A stretch of 64,000 nucleotides of DNA from CAVXDP01 sp964562925. GTDB lineage: Archaea; Thermoproteota; Bathyarchaeia; 40CM-2-53-6; CAVXDP01. The translations under genes were made by a program, and so were the position numbers. Positions 36,238 through 45,169 of this stretch are shown piece after piece. Below the pieces are notes generated by a model that was given only the letters and a program-made list of their open reading frames with translations, had not been told where the DNA came from and did no database searches. Within the stretch, counting starts at the first letter, position 1. Each line of letters begins with the position of its first letter. Where the stretch lies: positions 45,124-109,123 of the forward strand of contig CAZLVF010000001.1 in NCBI GenBank assembly GCA_964562925.1, read 5' to 3'.

Positions 36238-36633
36238 ATGAGCAAGCCAGTAGACGTTGGAAGCATCAAGATAGGTCATTACATTGTAGTTGATGGCGAG
36301 CCCTGCAAAATAGTTGAATACGAAAAATCGAAACCTGGAAAACACGGTGCGGCAAAAGCGAGGATCGTCGCCATTTCAGCTCTGACAGGACAAAAGAAGA
36401 GCGTGATAAGCCCTGTCGATGCAAAGATAGAAGTCCCAATGATCGAGAAGAGAACTGGACAAGTTATCTCAATCACAGGAGACATGGTCCAACTGATGGA
36501 CCTAGAGACATACCAAACCTTTGAGACAGAGATCCCCACAGATGAGGACCTCAAAGGAAAGCTAACTTCAGGATTGGAAGTCGAATACTGGAGTATGCTC
36601 GGTAAGAATAAGATAGTCAGAGTAAAAAGCTGA
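36238..36633 (+). CDS. Translation factor aIF5A (hypusine-containing)
   Basis: Helps ribosomes through difficult peptide bonds. The hypusination loop SKPGKHGAAKAR is intact; the Lys in PGKHG is the modified residue. It is followed by the OB domain (KSVISPVDAKIEVPMIEKR). ATG at 36238 gives 131 aa, the standard length, and agrees with the TATA box. The enzyme that makes the modification is encoded 41 bases downstream. Confidence 0.95.
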   Translation: MSKPVDVGSIKIGHYIVVDGEPCKIVEYEKSKPGKHGAAKARIVAISALTGQKKSVISPVDAKIEVPMIEKRTGQVISITGDMVQLMDLETYQTFETEIPTDEDLKGKLTSGLEVEYWSMLGKNKIVRVKS

Positions 36634-36674
36634 GGATCCGCTGTCAAGGTACACCTGTTGCAAAGGTCGCTCTG

Positions 36675-37500
36675 ATGCGTCAAATCAAGCAGATTAAAGT
36701 TCAGCAAAGCATGAGCACAAGCGACCTTGCCAAGGAAATGAGCAGAGCAGGAGTTCTGGGAGCCGGAAGATTCGGGAAAGCTGTCAGCATATGTTCGGAG
36801 ATGTTTTCTAACAAACGATGCACAAACATACTCTCAGTTGCGGGGCCACTCGTTCCGGCGGGGCTNNNNNNNNNNNNNNNNNNNNNNNNNNNNNNNNNNN
36901 NNNNNNNNNNNNNNNNNNNNNNNNNNNNNNNNNNNNNNNNNNNNNNNNNNNNNNNNNNNNNNNNNAATTCTCGCGAAAATAGATGAACAGAAACGAAAAA
37001 ATATTTCAACGTACGAACTACTCAGGGAATTTGGAAGAAAAGTTCAGGATGAAGATTCTATAATTCGAACTGCCCAGCGGAAAGATGTCCCGATCTTCTG
37101 TCCCGGAATTTTCGATTCAATGTTTGGGATGAACCTGTGGACATATAGTCAGACAAATACACTGGTGATAAACCCATTCCTAGACTTCAGTAAACTTGTC
37201 GATATGTCCTACGAGGCGGATAAGGTCGGCGTAATAATTCTGGGCGGAGGGTTACCTAAACATCATGTTCTAGCGGCAAACATCCTACGCGGCGGAGTCG
37301 ACGCTGCTGTTCAAGTTACATTTGACCGGCCGGAGGCAGGTGGACTAAGCGGAGCTCCACTCGAGGAGGCCATAAGCTGGAAGAAGGTAGCAAACAAGAG
37401 AAACCTTGCGACGGTAATAGGCGACGCAACAATAATCTTCCCAATGATAGTCCTTGCGGCCCTTCAGAGAAGTTCGAAGAGAAAACCTTCTTCTAAGTAA
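36675..37500 (+). CDS. dys: Deoxyhypusine synthase (interrupted by assembly gap)
   Basis: Transfers aminobutyl from spermidine to the aIF5A lysine using NAD. The C-terminal half is clear: CPGIFDSMFGMNLWTYSQ, VGVIILGGGLPKHHVLAAN, and the catalytic region EEAISWKKVA, which keeps the reactive Lys of the usual SWGK motif but replaces the Gly by Lys. The middle is lost in 100 N; total length with the placeholder is 275, about 35-40 residues below normal, so the gap is really larger. It is adjacent to its substrate gene. Confidence 0.92.
36866..36965. other. Assembly gap (100 N) inside dys
   Basis: Exactly 100 N; comparison with the usual enzyme length suggests the true gap is about 200 bases. Confidence 0.97.
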
Positions 37501-37538
37501 CTCTGACCGTTCAAGTAGCTTGCCCGCAGCTGGCTTCT

Positions 37539-38675
37539 ATGGATAAGGACTCAAGAGAGAAGCTCCCGTCTCAGTATATGCAGGTTGACGTAAAAACGGG
37601 AAGAACCCTGCTCGTGTCCGGACCTGCATCACTCAGATTGCTCGATGGCAAAGTGAGAGTCTTGGGTTATCCACTCGAGAAGCAACGCAGAATTGTGATA
37701 AAAAAGGGAAGACAGCTACCAGTAGAGGCGCTAGACGACTCCAGACTAGATTGTTACATTTCAAACTCTGCCAGTTGTTCAGAGATTCGAGGAAGCCCTA
37801 TTCCCGACTCTTGGTTCGATACCATGGAAACAATTCTGGAAGCTCGAAAGGGAAAAACCGTCATCGTGGGAAACGTTGACACAGGTAAGACCACTTTCTG
37901 TACGGTTGTGGCCAACCTTGCCAGAGAAGTCGGGTTAAAGGTTGCAGTTATTGATGCGGATCTTGGCCAGTCAGATATAGGGCCACCCGGTACTATAGGC
38001 CTCGGAAGGGTTGAGAACTACGTTCTCAGTCTGTCAGATGTGACTCCAGACCTTCTGTACTTTGTAGGATACATTAGTCCCACACCAATCAGAGAGAAGG
38101 TATTGCGTGGAATCGAGAGGCTGGTTGACCGTGTTACGACCTTCGATATCTTAGCGGTTAATACAGATGGATGGGTTGTGGACAGTCAGGCGATAGTCTA
38201 CAAGAAACGCCTGATAGATACCGTTGATCCCGACTTCGTAGTTGGAGTAGGCGAAGAGCACGAGGTTAGCCCAATTCTCGAACTGACCGAGTGCATATCT
38301 TTTCAGATAGAGTCTTCAAGTATTGTTCTCAAGCGCACCAAGGAGCAAAGGAGAGAACTTAGGGAGTTTGGATATAGGAAGTACTTGACAGGCGCTAAGT
38401 CGATGATGGTTGATACTCGAAGGATTCAGCTCTCATATAGTGGAGGACGAATACTCAAGCCTACGGATATCGACGAGTCATTAGTCAAGGCGCTTGTCGG
38501 ATTGATCGATGACCATGGTTGGCTCTTGGGGATAGGCGTCTTGCAAGGGGTCGATACGAAGGACAGATTTCTTAGGGTATATTCGCCTGTCACCCGAGGC
38601 TTTACAAAGATCGAGATAGGAGCCTTGAAGGTGAGCGAACAGGGGACCGAGTTATCCTATCTCGAATGGGAATAG
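37539..38675 (+). CDS. Clp1/Grc3-type polynucleotide 5'-kinase
   Basis: ATP-dependent 5'-OH RNA/DNA kinase family. A beta-rich N-terminal domain precedes the P-loop GNVDTGKTTF (about 110), followed by the family signature DADLGQSDIGPPGTIGLG and a C-terminal beta domain. Archaeal homologues phosphorylate RNA 5' ends and may act in tRNA or rRNA processing. 378 aa. It starts 38 bases after dys, likely in the same unit. Confidence 0.88.
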   Translation: MDKDSREKLPSQYMQVDVKTGRTLLVSGPASLRLLDGKVRVLGYPLEKQRRIVIKKGRQLPVEALDDSRLDCYISNSASCSEIRGSPIPDSWFDTMETILEARKGKTVIVGNVDTGKTTFCTVVANLAREVGLKVAVIDADLGQSDIGPPGTIGLGRVENYVLSLSDVTPDLLYFVGYISPTPIREKVLRGIERLVDRVTTFDILAVNTDGWVVDSQAIVYKKRLIDTVDPDFVVGVGEEHEVSPILELTECISFQIESSSIVLKRTKEQRRELREFGYRKYLTGAKSMMVDTRRIQLSYSGGRILKPTDIDESLVKALVGLIDDHGWLLGIGVLQGVDTKDRFLRVYSPVTRGFTKIEIGALKVSEQGTELSYLEWE

Positions 38676-38709
38676 TGAATTCTACAACCTTGGGAAGCTA
38701 GGCATATTA

Positions 38710-39630
38710 TTATCTCACTTCTCCAAGCACTAGAACTAGAAGCGCCATTCTGGATAGGAGTCCATACCAGACCTGCTTAAAGTACTTAGCATGACCAGTT
38801 CCGTCTACATCATAAGCTATCTCGTCAACCCTTGGCAGTGGGTGCATTACGATCGCTAGCTTTCTTGCTTTTTTCATATCTCCTGCCGTCAATCTGTAGG
38901 AGCTCTTTACTTTTTCATACTCCTCAGGGTCTGCAAATCTCTCTTTTTGAATTCGGGTCATGTAGATCACATCTAGTTCGGAAAGAACTGCATTAAGATC
39001 CTGGGCCTCTATTACCTGTAGTTTCTTTGAAACGTCTTCAAGAACCTCCCTTCTCATTCTCAATGTTTCAGGAGAGACGAGGAACAGTTTCACATTGTAT
39101 TGCGAGAGAGCGTAGGCAAGAGAGTGAGTTGTCCTTCCGTACCGTAGGTCGCCAACAAGTCCTACATTGAGGTCATCGATCGATCCGAGCTCACGCTTCA
39201 TCGTGTAAAGGTCTAGTAGTGCCTGCGTAGGATGCTCCTCAGACCCCGAACCAGCGTTTATTATGGGGATTCTGGAGAATTCTGCTGCCAGACGTGCGGC
39301 TCCGTCCATGGTATGTCGGATTACAATTAGATCCGAATAGTTCTCTACGACCCTAACAGTATCCGCCAGGTTTTCACCCTTTTCAACCGAGGTGCCCCTC
39401 GAGCTGTGAAAACCAAGTGTTTCTCCTCCGAGCCTCTGCATAGCGGAGTCGAAACTCAGCTTCGTGCGGGTACTAGGCTCAAAGAATAATGTCGCCATAA
39501 TTCTTCCGCGCAACATGTCCGAGCCCTTTCTCGCGAGAGGCTCCATCAAATCAGTGACTGACATTATGTGGTCTATCTCGTCTCGAGAAAAATCTCTGAT
39601 TGAGATTATGTCTCTACCAACAAAATTCAT
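38710..39630 (-). CDS. pyrB: Aspartate carbamoyltransferase catalytic subunit
   Basis: Condenses carbamoyl phosphate and aspartate in pyrimidine synthesis. Carbamoyl-phosphate motif FEPSTRTKLSFDSAMQRLGG and HPTQALLDLYTMKRE are both present, as is MHPLPRVDEI near the C-terminus. The frame extends to 39660, but ATG at 39630 has GGAG 8 bases upstream and gives 306 aa, the normal length. The regulatory subunit PyrI is not adjacent. Confidence 0.94.
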   Translation of the reverse strand: MNFVGRDIISIRDFSRDEIDHIMSVTDLMEPLARKGSDMLRGRIMATLFFEPSTRTKLSFDSAMQRLGGETLGFHSSRGTSVEKGENLADTVRVVENYSDLIVIRHTMDGAARLAAEFSRIPIINAGSGSEEHPTQALLDLYTMKRELGSIDDLNVGLVGDLRYGRTTHSLAYALSQYNVKLFLVSPETLRMRREVLEDVSKKLQVIEAQDLNAVLSELDVIYMTRIQKERFADPEEYEKVKSSYRLTAGDMKKARKLAIVMHPLPRVDEIAYDVDGTGHAKYFKQVWYGLLSRMALLVLVLGEVR

Positions 39631-39782
39631 ACTATCTACTCCTTTCAAATCCAGTTTCAAGATGATCGTTGACGTTCATTATTTTTACGTCGATCCACTA
39701 TTAAGACTGCGCCAGTCATATATTTGTGTGGCCAGAACAGAAAACGCACCTATTCAACAGGCGCGTCTTACACACGTGTCGG

Positions 39783-40493
39783 CTACATCCCTACGAATAA
39801 CCTGTCAGCCAGAAATGTCGGTAGACGCTCCCGTAGTATTCGACTGGCCGCGGATTCAATGTCATATGGGACTCTTTCTATTCTACAGTCGATCTTGCTG
39901 TTGGAGACTTGTATAACGGCATAGCTTGCACGTGGGTCTCCATCCCTGGGTTGACCTATGCTCCCCGGGTTCACCAGTGTTCCAGAGCTTGTGGTTGAGT
40001 AGAAGGGTATATGTGTGTGGCCTAGAAGCAGCAGATTCGCAGCGGCTTCCTCAATTAGGGCCTGAAGTGTAAACTGCGGCATTCCCGGGTAGATATACTC
40101 GTTCAGGGGATCTCTCGGACTGCCATGATAGGAGCCTACTGTCAGGTTACCTAAGGTTTCAGTCGAAACGTAAGGAAGCTGTGAGAGGAAGGCAAGGTTT
40201 TCAGGTTTCAGCTCACGCCGCGTCCATTCAATCGCCAAAGTAGCGTAGGCAACAAAGTTTGACGTATCACCAGTGACTGTTGCGTAGTCATGATTCCCAG
40301 CTACGATAACCTTCGGGCCGAGTCGCCGTATCTCCTCCACCGCCTCGTTCGGCTGCGCGCCATAACCAACCAAATCACCTAGGCATACTAGAAGATCGCA
40401 GTCACGAATCTCATTAGATACGACTCTAATAGCGTCATAGTTTGCATGCACGTCTGAGATCACAACGAGTTTCAAAGTATCCACGACGGCCAA
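39783..40493 (-). CDS. Calcineurin-like metallophosphoesterase (YfcE/MJ0936-like)
   Basis: Two-metal phosphodiesterase fold. All metal-binding motifs are visible: SDVHANYDA, GDLVGYGAQPNE, VAGNHDYA and GHTHIPF, plus a His in SYHGSP. 236 aa fits the single-domain archaeal group. The substrate is unknown. It starts about 65 bases from a divergent small protein gene. Confidence 0.87.
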   Translation of the reverse strand: MAVVDTLKLVVISDVHANYDAIRVVSNEIRDCDLLVCLGDLVGYGAQPNEAVEEIRRLGPKVIVAGNHDYATVTGDTSNFVAYATLAIEWTRRELKPENLAFLSQLPYVSTETLGNLTVGSYHGSPRDPLNEYIYPGMPQFTLQALIEEAAANLLLLGHTHIPFYSTTSSGTLVNPGSIGQPRDGDPRASYAVIQVSNSKIDCRIERVPYDIESAASRILRERLPTFLADRLFVGM

Positions 40494-40557
40494 CTTCTCT
40501 CGCGATCAAGGCTGTCTTAATAAGCTACATTCCACAGCCTTTTGACGGTATTGAAGG

Positions 40558-40911
40558 TTGAGCTTCCAAGAGGCCGACCTAAAGCGAGATGGACTATTAT
40601 TAAAGATTAGTTTACTCGAGATGGAGAATGCTGTGTTGGCTTTTTTCTATGAAGGGACGATTGCTTTGGGAACGGTGGCTTTTGCGGTTCCAAGGTCGGG
40701 AGAGGTGAAAGCTGGGACCTCTTCGGTGCTCCTTGGTGGACGATACCTTCTCGCAAGTAGGGCGTTGGCAGAAAGGGTTTCCGCCACCTTTGGAAAGATG
40801 AGCTTGATCTCGGTGAGGACGACCCTTCCAGAAGCAGAAGCTCTAAGATTGTTCGTCAAGTTGTTTGAGAATGTTCTCTCTAAGAGATCGAATATTCCAA
40901 TCCAGAAATGA
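40558..40911 (+). CDS. Small protein resembling proteasome assembly chaperones PAC3/PAC4
   Basis: A 117-aa single-domain protein with alternating strands and two helices: ENAVLAFFYEG, LGTVAFAVP, GTSSVLLGG, LASRALAERVSATFGKMSLISV and a final helix LRLFVKLFENVLSK. Strand and helix order, and the T/S-S-x-LLG then LAxR pattern, resemble eukaryotic PAC4 and PAC3 chaperones, which act as a pair on alpha rings. The likeness is weak and judged by eye. Start is TTG at 40558; an ATG at 40621 would drop the first 21 residues. Confidence 0.5.
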   Translation: MSFQEADLKRDGLLLKISLLEMENAVLAFFYEGTIALGTVAFAVPRSGEVKAGTSSVLLGGRYLLASRALAERVSATFGKMSLISVRTTLPEAEALRLFVKLFENVLSKRSNIPIQK

Positions 40912-40947
40912 TGATAAATCTATCGGTTGCGTAAGCGTTCGATCGCG

Positions 40948-42213
40948 TTAGTATGATATCTTTGTTTCCGCAGGCAGGTTTCCCAGGACCTCTTTTGAGG
41001 ATCGTCCTATCTTGTCTCTGTTAGCCTCGTCTGTGTAGACACGAATTATGTTCATGAAAACGCGAAGAACCTCGATCACTCTAGAGAGTTCTCCAAGTTT
41101 TCTTGGCAACCTCTCTCCTGTTCTGGATTCTTCAAAGATCGGTATTTCCATCGGTTCCGCTCCGATGGAGTGGGAGTATGGTACTGATGGAAGCGATGGA
41201 ACGTCTATGATAACCTTATCTGTATCAATATTCGCTTTTCTGGCTATTTCGGTCTCAATCTGGTGGCGGACAGCTTCATTTGTGAAGAGGCTGGTTACGG
41301 TCTCGTCTCTTGTGAAGAACGTTTTCTCAAAAGCGCACTTTAGGAGATAGCGGGATTCGATATTTTCTAGGATTTGTTTCGAATCCTTGCATCTCTTTAA
41401 CGTCGACCAAACGGTGTAGTCGTCTAGGCGGAGATATTCGTCTGGCGTTTTGAATTCGAGAATTCCAATGTCATCCCTCGCCAGATCTAAGGCTTTGACC
41501 AACATCAGCTGCACTGCACGTGAAGCACGATGGAAGTAGATCGCCCTGAACGATTCTAACCTCGCTAGAAGGAACGTCTCGAGCGTTGCTAGAGCCGTCG
41601 CATCCACAGCGAGGTTCCCTTCATACACGTCCATTGTGTATATCAGTCTGAAGACATCAGCGTGGCCATAGCCTGCGCCCGTATGATATGAATCTCTAGG
41701 GACAAAATCCATTTTGTCTACGTCGACCGTGCTAGAAATCATTTGGTCGAAGAACGGTCTCTTATGGTCGTGGAGTTTCCCCACAGATAGTTTGGCTAAG
41801 TCAGAAGGGTTGAAGCCCGAGTCTTCGAGAATATCTTTGACCTCGGAACTGGCGATGATTCGAGATGTCATATCCTCGTGTGTCTTGCGATAGTGTCTGA
41901 TCAGAAACTGATCAAAGACATGGGAGAAAGGGCCGTGGCCCACGTCATGCAGCAGCGCAGCTATTTTCAGCATCTCAATTTCGTCGTTGGAAAGACCGAC
42001 AGGTAGTGTTTCTGTCAAGATCCCTGCGAGGTACATCGTCCCCAGAACATGTTCAAACCTCGTATGGTTAGCAGCAGGGTATACGTATTCTGCTCCGGAG
42101 AGTTGTTTTATCCTTCTCAGCCTCTGAACTGGTTTGGTGTCAATGATTCGCTTCTCGGTCTCTGTTAGGCGAATGTAGCCGTATAACGGGTCTTTGATGA
42201 AGCCCCAATACAT
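40948..42213 (-). CDS. HD-domain phosphohydrolase (dNTPase/SAMHD1-like)
   Basis: Metal-dependent phosphohydrolase. The N-terminal DPLYGYIRLTETEKRIID and QLSGAEYVYPAANHTRFEH are typical of the archaeal/bacterial SAMHD1-like group; HDVGHGPFSH is the HD metal motif, and STVDVDKMDFVPRDSYHTG the second metal and substrate region. 421 aa. A dNTP triphosphohydrolase function is likely but untested here. It is convergent with the small protein gene upstream in coordinates. Confidence 0.88.
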   Translation of the reverse strand: MYWGFIKDPLYGYIRLTETEKRIIDTKPVQRLRRIKQLSGAEYVYPAANHTRFEHVLGTMYLAGILTETLPVGLSNDEIEMLKIAALLHDVGHGPFSHVFDQFLIRHYRKTHEDMTSRIIASSEVKDILEDSGFNPSDLAKLSVGKLHDHKRPFFDQMISSTVDVDKMDFVPRDSYHTGAGYGHADVFRLIYTMDVYEGNLAVDATALATLETFLLARLESFRAIYFHRASRAVQLMLVKALDLARDDIGILEFKTPDEYLRLDDYTVWSTLKRCKDSKQILENIESRYLLKCAFEKTFFTRDETVTSLFTNEAVRHQIETEIARKANIDTDKVIIDVPSLPSVPYSHSIGAEPMEIPIFEESRTGERLPRKLGELSRVIEVLRVFMNIIRVYTDEANRDKIGRSSKEVLGNLPAETKISY

Positions 42214-42538
42214 ATAGGGGTCTCCTAGCTTCCGTGCTATAGATCATCCGCACCTTGGAAATTCGGAGGATAGATCTCGGATATGGTTGAAAGCATTTCC
42301 GAGTTATGTGCCTTTTGGCGGGTATAGTACTAACCCTGAATCGGTCTGAAGCGTGGAAGCCGTCGAGTATGTTTCAGACTTTGCGTAGACTTGAGATCAT
42401 AGGCGTAAGCATTCGCCTGTGCCGCCTACCATTCAATCCTAAACGATGCATGGATGCCTATGCGTATTTGTCGCCTACTCAATACATGACTTATAACTGG
42501 TGGAAGGAGCTACGTTACAATATGTAGGAGTAAAGACC
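42214..42538. other. Intergenic region between the HD-domain gene and tmk
   Basis: About 325 bases with no convincing gene. It must hold the promoters of both divergent genes. A TTATAA element at 42490-42495 fits tmk. No RNA gene was recognised. Confidence 0.5.
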
Positions 42539-43156
42539 ATGCGAAAGACGTTGAAGGGCTTCTTTGTGGTTCTAGACGGTATCGACGGATGTGGCAAGAC
42601 GCTTCACTCAAAAGCTCTCAGAGATGAACTCAAGGCCCAAGGGTTCGACGCGGTCTATACAGCTGAACCCTCGGACGGTAGCGTAGGCAAGTTCATCCAA
42701 GGGATGCTTCTAAAAGAGAAGATTCTTCCAGAAGTTGAAGCTTTGCTCTTTGCCGCAGATAGGTATGATCATTTGAAAACGGAAATTCTTCCAAGCTTTG
42801 AAAACGCTAAGGTCGTGGTCTGCGATCGCTATTTGCACTCTTCACTGGCGTACCAAGGAGCGCAAGGAGTTGATGTAGAATGGATAAGGAAGATCAACAG
42901 CTTTGCAATCAAGCCCGACATTGCGTTCTATCTGGACGTCCCACCCGATGTTGGCCTAAGTAGGATCAAACGGAAGAGATCAGTTCTAGAGAGCTTCGAA
43001 CTTGAGAGAAAAGTTCGAGACATGTATCTTCAACTTGTCGATGAAAGAGAGCTTGTGCTCGTGGACTCTAATAGACCTATTGAGGAGGTAAAGGTCGATC
43101 TCCTTAGGTTGACTCTTGAAGCGTTCAAGAATCCGTGTTCGAGAACCATGAGCTGA
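42539..43156 (+). CDS. tmk: Thymidylate kinase
   Basis: Phosphorylates dTMP to dTDP. P-loop VVLDGIDGCGKTLHSKAL near residue 11, the DR motif VVCDRYLHSSLAYQGAQG, and the lid region SRIKRKR are family-typical. ATG at 42539 has GGAG 8 bases upstream and gives 205 aa; an in-frame GTG at 42500 is less likely. Confidence 0.92.
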   Translation: MRKTLKGFFVVLDGIDGCGKTLHSKALRDELKAQGFDAVYTAEPSDGSVGKFIQGMLLKEKILPEVEALLFAADRYDHLKTEILPSFENAKVVVCDRYLHSSLAYQGAQGVDVEWIRKINSFAIKPDIAFYLDVPPDVGLSRIKRKRSVLESFELERKVRDMYLQLVDERELVLVDSNRPIEEVKVDLLRLTLEAFKNPCSRTMS

Positions 43157-43467
43157 AGCGGCGCATGTTTAGAGATAGGTAGCTGATTGCAATGCTGCGA
43201 GTGTTGAAAGACTGCAAGGGGACTTGACTGGGCGAGTGCCCGCCTTCCAATCAAGGTTCGAAGTCTAGAAAGCTGCGGAATGCCCGCGGTCGTTTCAGAT
43301 AGTACTCGCTAGGAAAAAAGTTCACTGTAGGACTATAGCCTCATGCGTGGGCCTTCATCTTTCCTTAGGTGTAACTTCGACAGCCCTTCCTTGACTGCTT
43401 CAAAGTACACTTCTCTGAATTGAATGCGGAAAAAAAGAGGGAGTTGAACGTATCAGAGACGATTGGA
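43157..43467. other. Intergenic region between tmk and the Fe-dependent ADH
   Basis: About 310 bases. No gene, tRNA or repeat is convincing. A short T-arm-like GGTTCGAAGTC near 43254 lacks a tRNA around it. Confidence 0.4.
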
Positions 43468-44706
43468 CTATCCCAGTAGGGTTCCCTCATACATGAGGTG
43501 CATGAATTCCTTTGTATTCTCTAAGGTCAGTTTCCTTGGGTTGAACCTTGGAAGTCCATAGACGTGTTGACGCTCTTTGAAGAGGTACTCTGCAAACTCG
43601 TCAAGTTCCTTGCTTGGGACGTTGTACTGCTTCAAGCTTGTGGCAAGCTCCATGTCTTCCATCAGATCCTTCACCGCGTGGACGAAAGCGTACGCGGCTT
43701 CGCGTTGGCTTAGGCCGTAGACCTCGTCTCCGAGTACCTGTTTCGAAACGTAGGCGAGCTTCTCTATGCATGAGGGCAGGTTGAATTGGAGCATGTATAT
43801 TAGCGACACGCCGCAGGCTATTCCGTGGGGAACGTTCCATCTCGGTCCCAGGGCTTCCGCTGTGCAGTGTCCAAGCATCGCTGGGCCTCCTATCCATGGA
43901 TATGCAATTACGACTCCGCCAAGCGTAGCCGCAGCGGCCATATTCCATCTGGCTTCTAGGTCGTCTCCAGCATGGTATGCTCTTCTTGCATATTTCAAGA
44001 CCAGTTTTGTTGCTTCGAGCGCCTGAGCGTCTGAGAGAGGGTTGGCTTCACGGTCTATCAAGCCCTCGACGTTATGACTTAATGCGTCCATAGCGCTGCC
44101 GGCTGTCTGTCTTGGCGGGCATGATACAACCATCATGGGGTCAACGATCGCTACGTCAGCGAAGAGGTTGATGCTGGCCGCCCACGTCTTGTACATGCCT
44201 TCAATTACGACCGAGTAGTTTGAAGCCTCGCTTCCTGTTCCGGAGGTGGTTGGGATCAATATCTTTGGTTTGGCTGGTTCCTTCGTCTTGTCCTCAGCCG
44301 GGTTTACATATGTCATAGCGTCGCCCGGGTTGGTAAGGCATACAGCCACCATCTTTGCGGTGTCGAGTACGGCGCCTCCTCCTACGCCTACGACAAGGTC
44401 GTACTTGCCTTCTCGACCATACTTGACTGCGGCTCTTATGCTGTCTGCTGTGGGTTCAGCCGAGATCTGATCGTAGATGTCTACGCTGAGGCCCTGCCTC
44501 TTAAGCAAGTCCGCGACTGTATCAGCCATCCCAGCCTTCCCCACGCCCTTATCCGTGACGACGACAACATTTTTGCCTCCTAGCCGTTTCGTTTCGGGTC
44601 CCACAAACTCTTCTACGGCCCCCGAGGCGAAGATGATTCGTTTCGGTTGATCGAACAACGCAACCCTGGCAACGTTGATCTTCGTTTCAAATCCTTTCAG
44701 ACTCAT
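43468..44706 (-). CDS. Iron-containing alcohol dehydrogenase
   Basis: NAD(P)-dependent, Fe2+-containing dehydrogenase of the group III ADH fold. Nucleotide-binding VVGVGGGAVLDTAKMVA near residue 110, IPTTSGTGSEASNYSV, and the iron ligands in DALSHNVEG and the GPAMLGHCTAEALG/WNVPHG region. 412 aa. Its position beside an AOR operon suggests interconversion of alcohols, aldehydes and acids. A TATA box and a perfect inverted repeat stand upstream. Confidence 0.93.
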   Translation of the reverse strand: MSLKGFETKINVARVALFDQPKRIIFASGAVEEFVGPETKRLGGKNVVVVTDKGVGKAGMADTVADLLKRQGLSVDIYDQISAEPTADSIRAAVKYGREGKYDLVVGVGGGAVLDTAKMVAVCLTNPGDAMTYVNPAEDKTKEPAKPKILIPTTSGTGSEASNYSVVIEGMYKTWAASINLFADVAIVDPMMVVSCPPRQTAGSAMDALSHNVEGLIDREANPLSDAQALEATKLVLKYARRAYHAGDDLEARWNMAAAATLGGVVIAYPWIGGPAMLGHCTAEALGPRWNVPHGIACGVSLIYMLQFNLPSCIEKLAYVSKQVLGDEVYGLSQREAAYAFVHAVKDLMEDMELATSLKQYNVPSKELDEFAEYLFKERQHVYGLPRFNPRKLTLENTKEFMHLMYEGTLLG

Positions 44707-44757
44707 TTTCCTTCTCCTCTCGATCTCGTCCGCGTAAGTGAATGGCGGAATATATTG

Positions 44758-44765
44758 TATTTAAG
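44758..44765 (-). promoter_or_regulatory. TATA box of the Fe-dependent ADH gene
   Basis: Minus-strand CTTAAATA, about 52 bases before the ATG at 44706; the transcript would start near 44733. Confidence 0.5.
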
Positions 44766-44776
44766 ACTTAGCGACA

Positions 44777-44797
44777 GCTGAGTCCGGTTGACTCAGC
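44777..44797. promoter_or_regulatory. Inverted repeat upstream of the ADH TATA box (possible operator)
   Basis: GCTGAGTC-5 bases-GACTCAGC, a perfect 8-base inverted repeat, whose inner edge is about 12 bases upstream of the TATA box. This is where archaeal activators bind, next to the BRE. It could serve a dimeric regulator of alcohol metabolism. Not proven. Confidence 0.4.
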
Positions 44798-44998
44798 GGT
44801 TGGTGAGGTTCTAAGTTTTCTACTCTTGTTTGACTGTCTCGTTCGAGATAAGGAAAAGCTTCTGCTCGTCTCGAGGGGGGAGGGGGGTACTTCCTCGAAC
44901 CGTCGGCAGAGGAGCCCGGTTTTTACCCCAATCTAAGAACATCTAGAATTGTTTCCCAGCTAGCACTTTCAGTGAGGTATGCGCCTTGATGATTGAAT

Positions 44999-45018
44999 CT
45001 CCTACATATACGTAGGAG
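44999..45018. repeat. Inverted repeat between ADH and the AOR operon
   Basis: CTCCTAC-6 bases-GTAGGAG, a perfect 7-base inverted repeat with an AT-rich centre, in the 450-base spacer. It may be a regulatory site or hairpin. The remainder of the spacer (44798-45138), including a G-run near 44880, holds no gene I can support. Confidence 0.35.
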
Positions 45019-45138
45019 GGAAAAGTTCACCCACCTAGCACATTGAAGCCCGAGAAGCTAGCTGGGGTCTGTCCTATCCTGTTACTGTTCTCACTTGACA
45101 AGAGCAGAGACTTGATCGCAAGTTTGTTGAACTTAAGG

Positions 45139-45169
45139 AAAAAGAGTGGGGGTGGCTTGTTTAGCCACC
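45139..45169 (-). terminator. Hairpin terminator of the ferredoxin-AOR-MoaD operon
   Basis: On the minus strand GGTGGC-7 bases-GCCACC forms a 6-base GC-rich stem, followed by a short C-rich stretch and T5. The left arm is the two Gly codons that end MoaD, and the loop contains the TAA stop. Hairpin plus T-run fits intrinsic termination. Confidence 0.5.

Noticed and set aside
43240..43270. T-arm-like GGTTCGAAGTC after tmk
   Set aside because: No acceptor stem, D arm or anticodon arm can be built around it.
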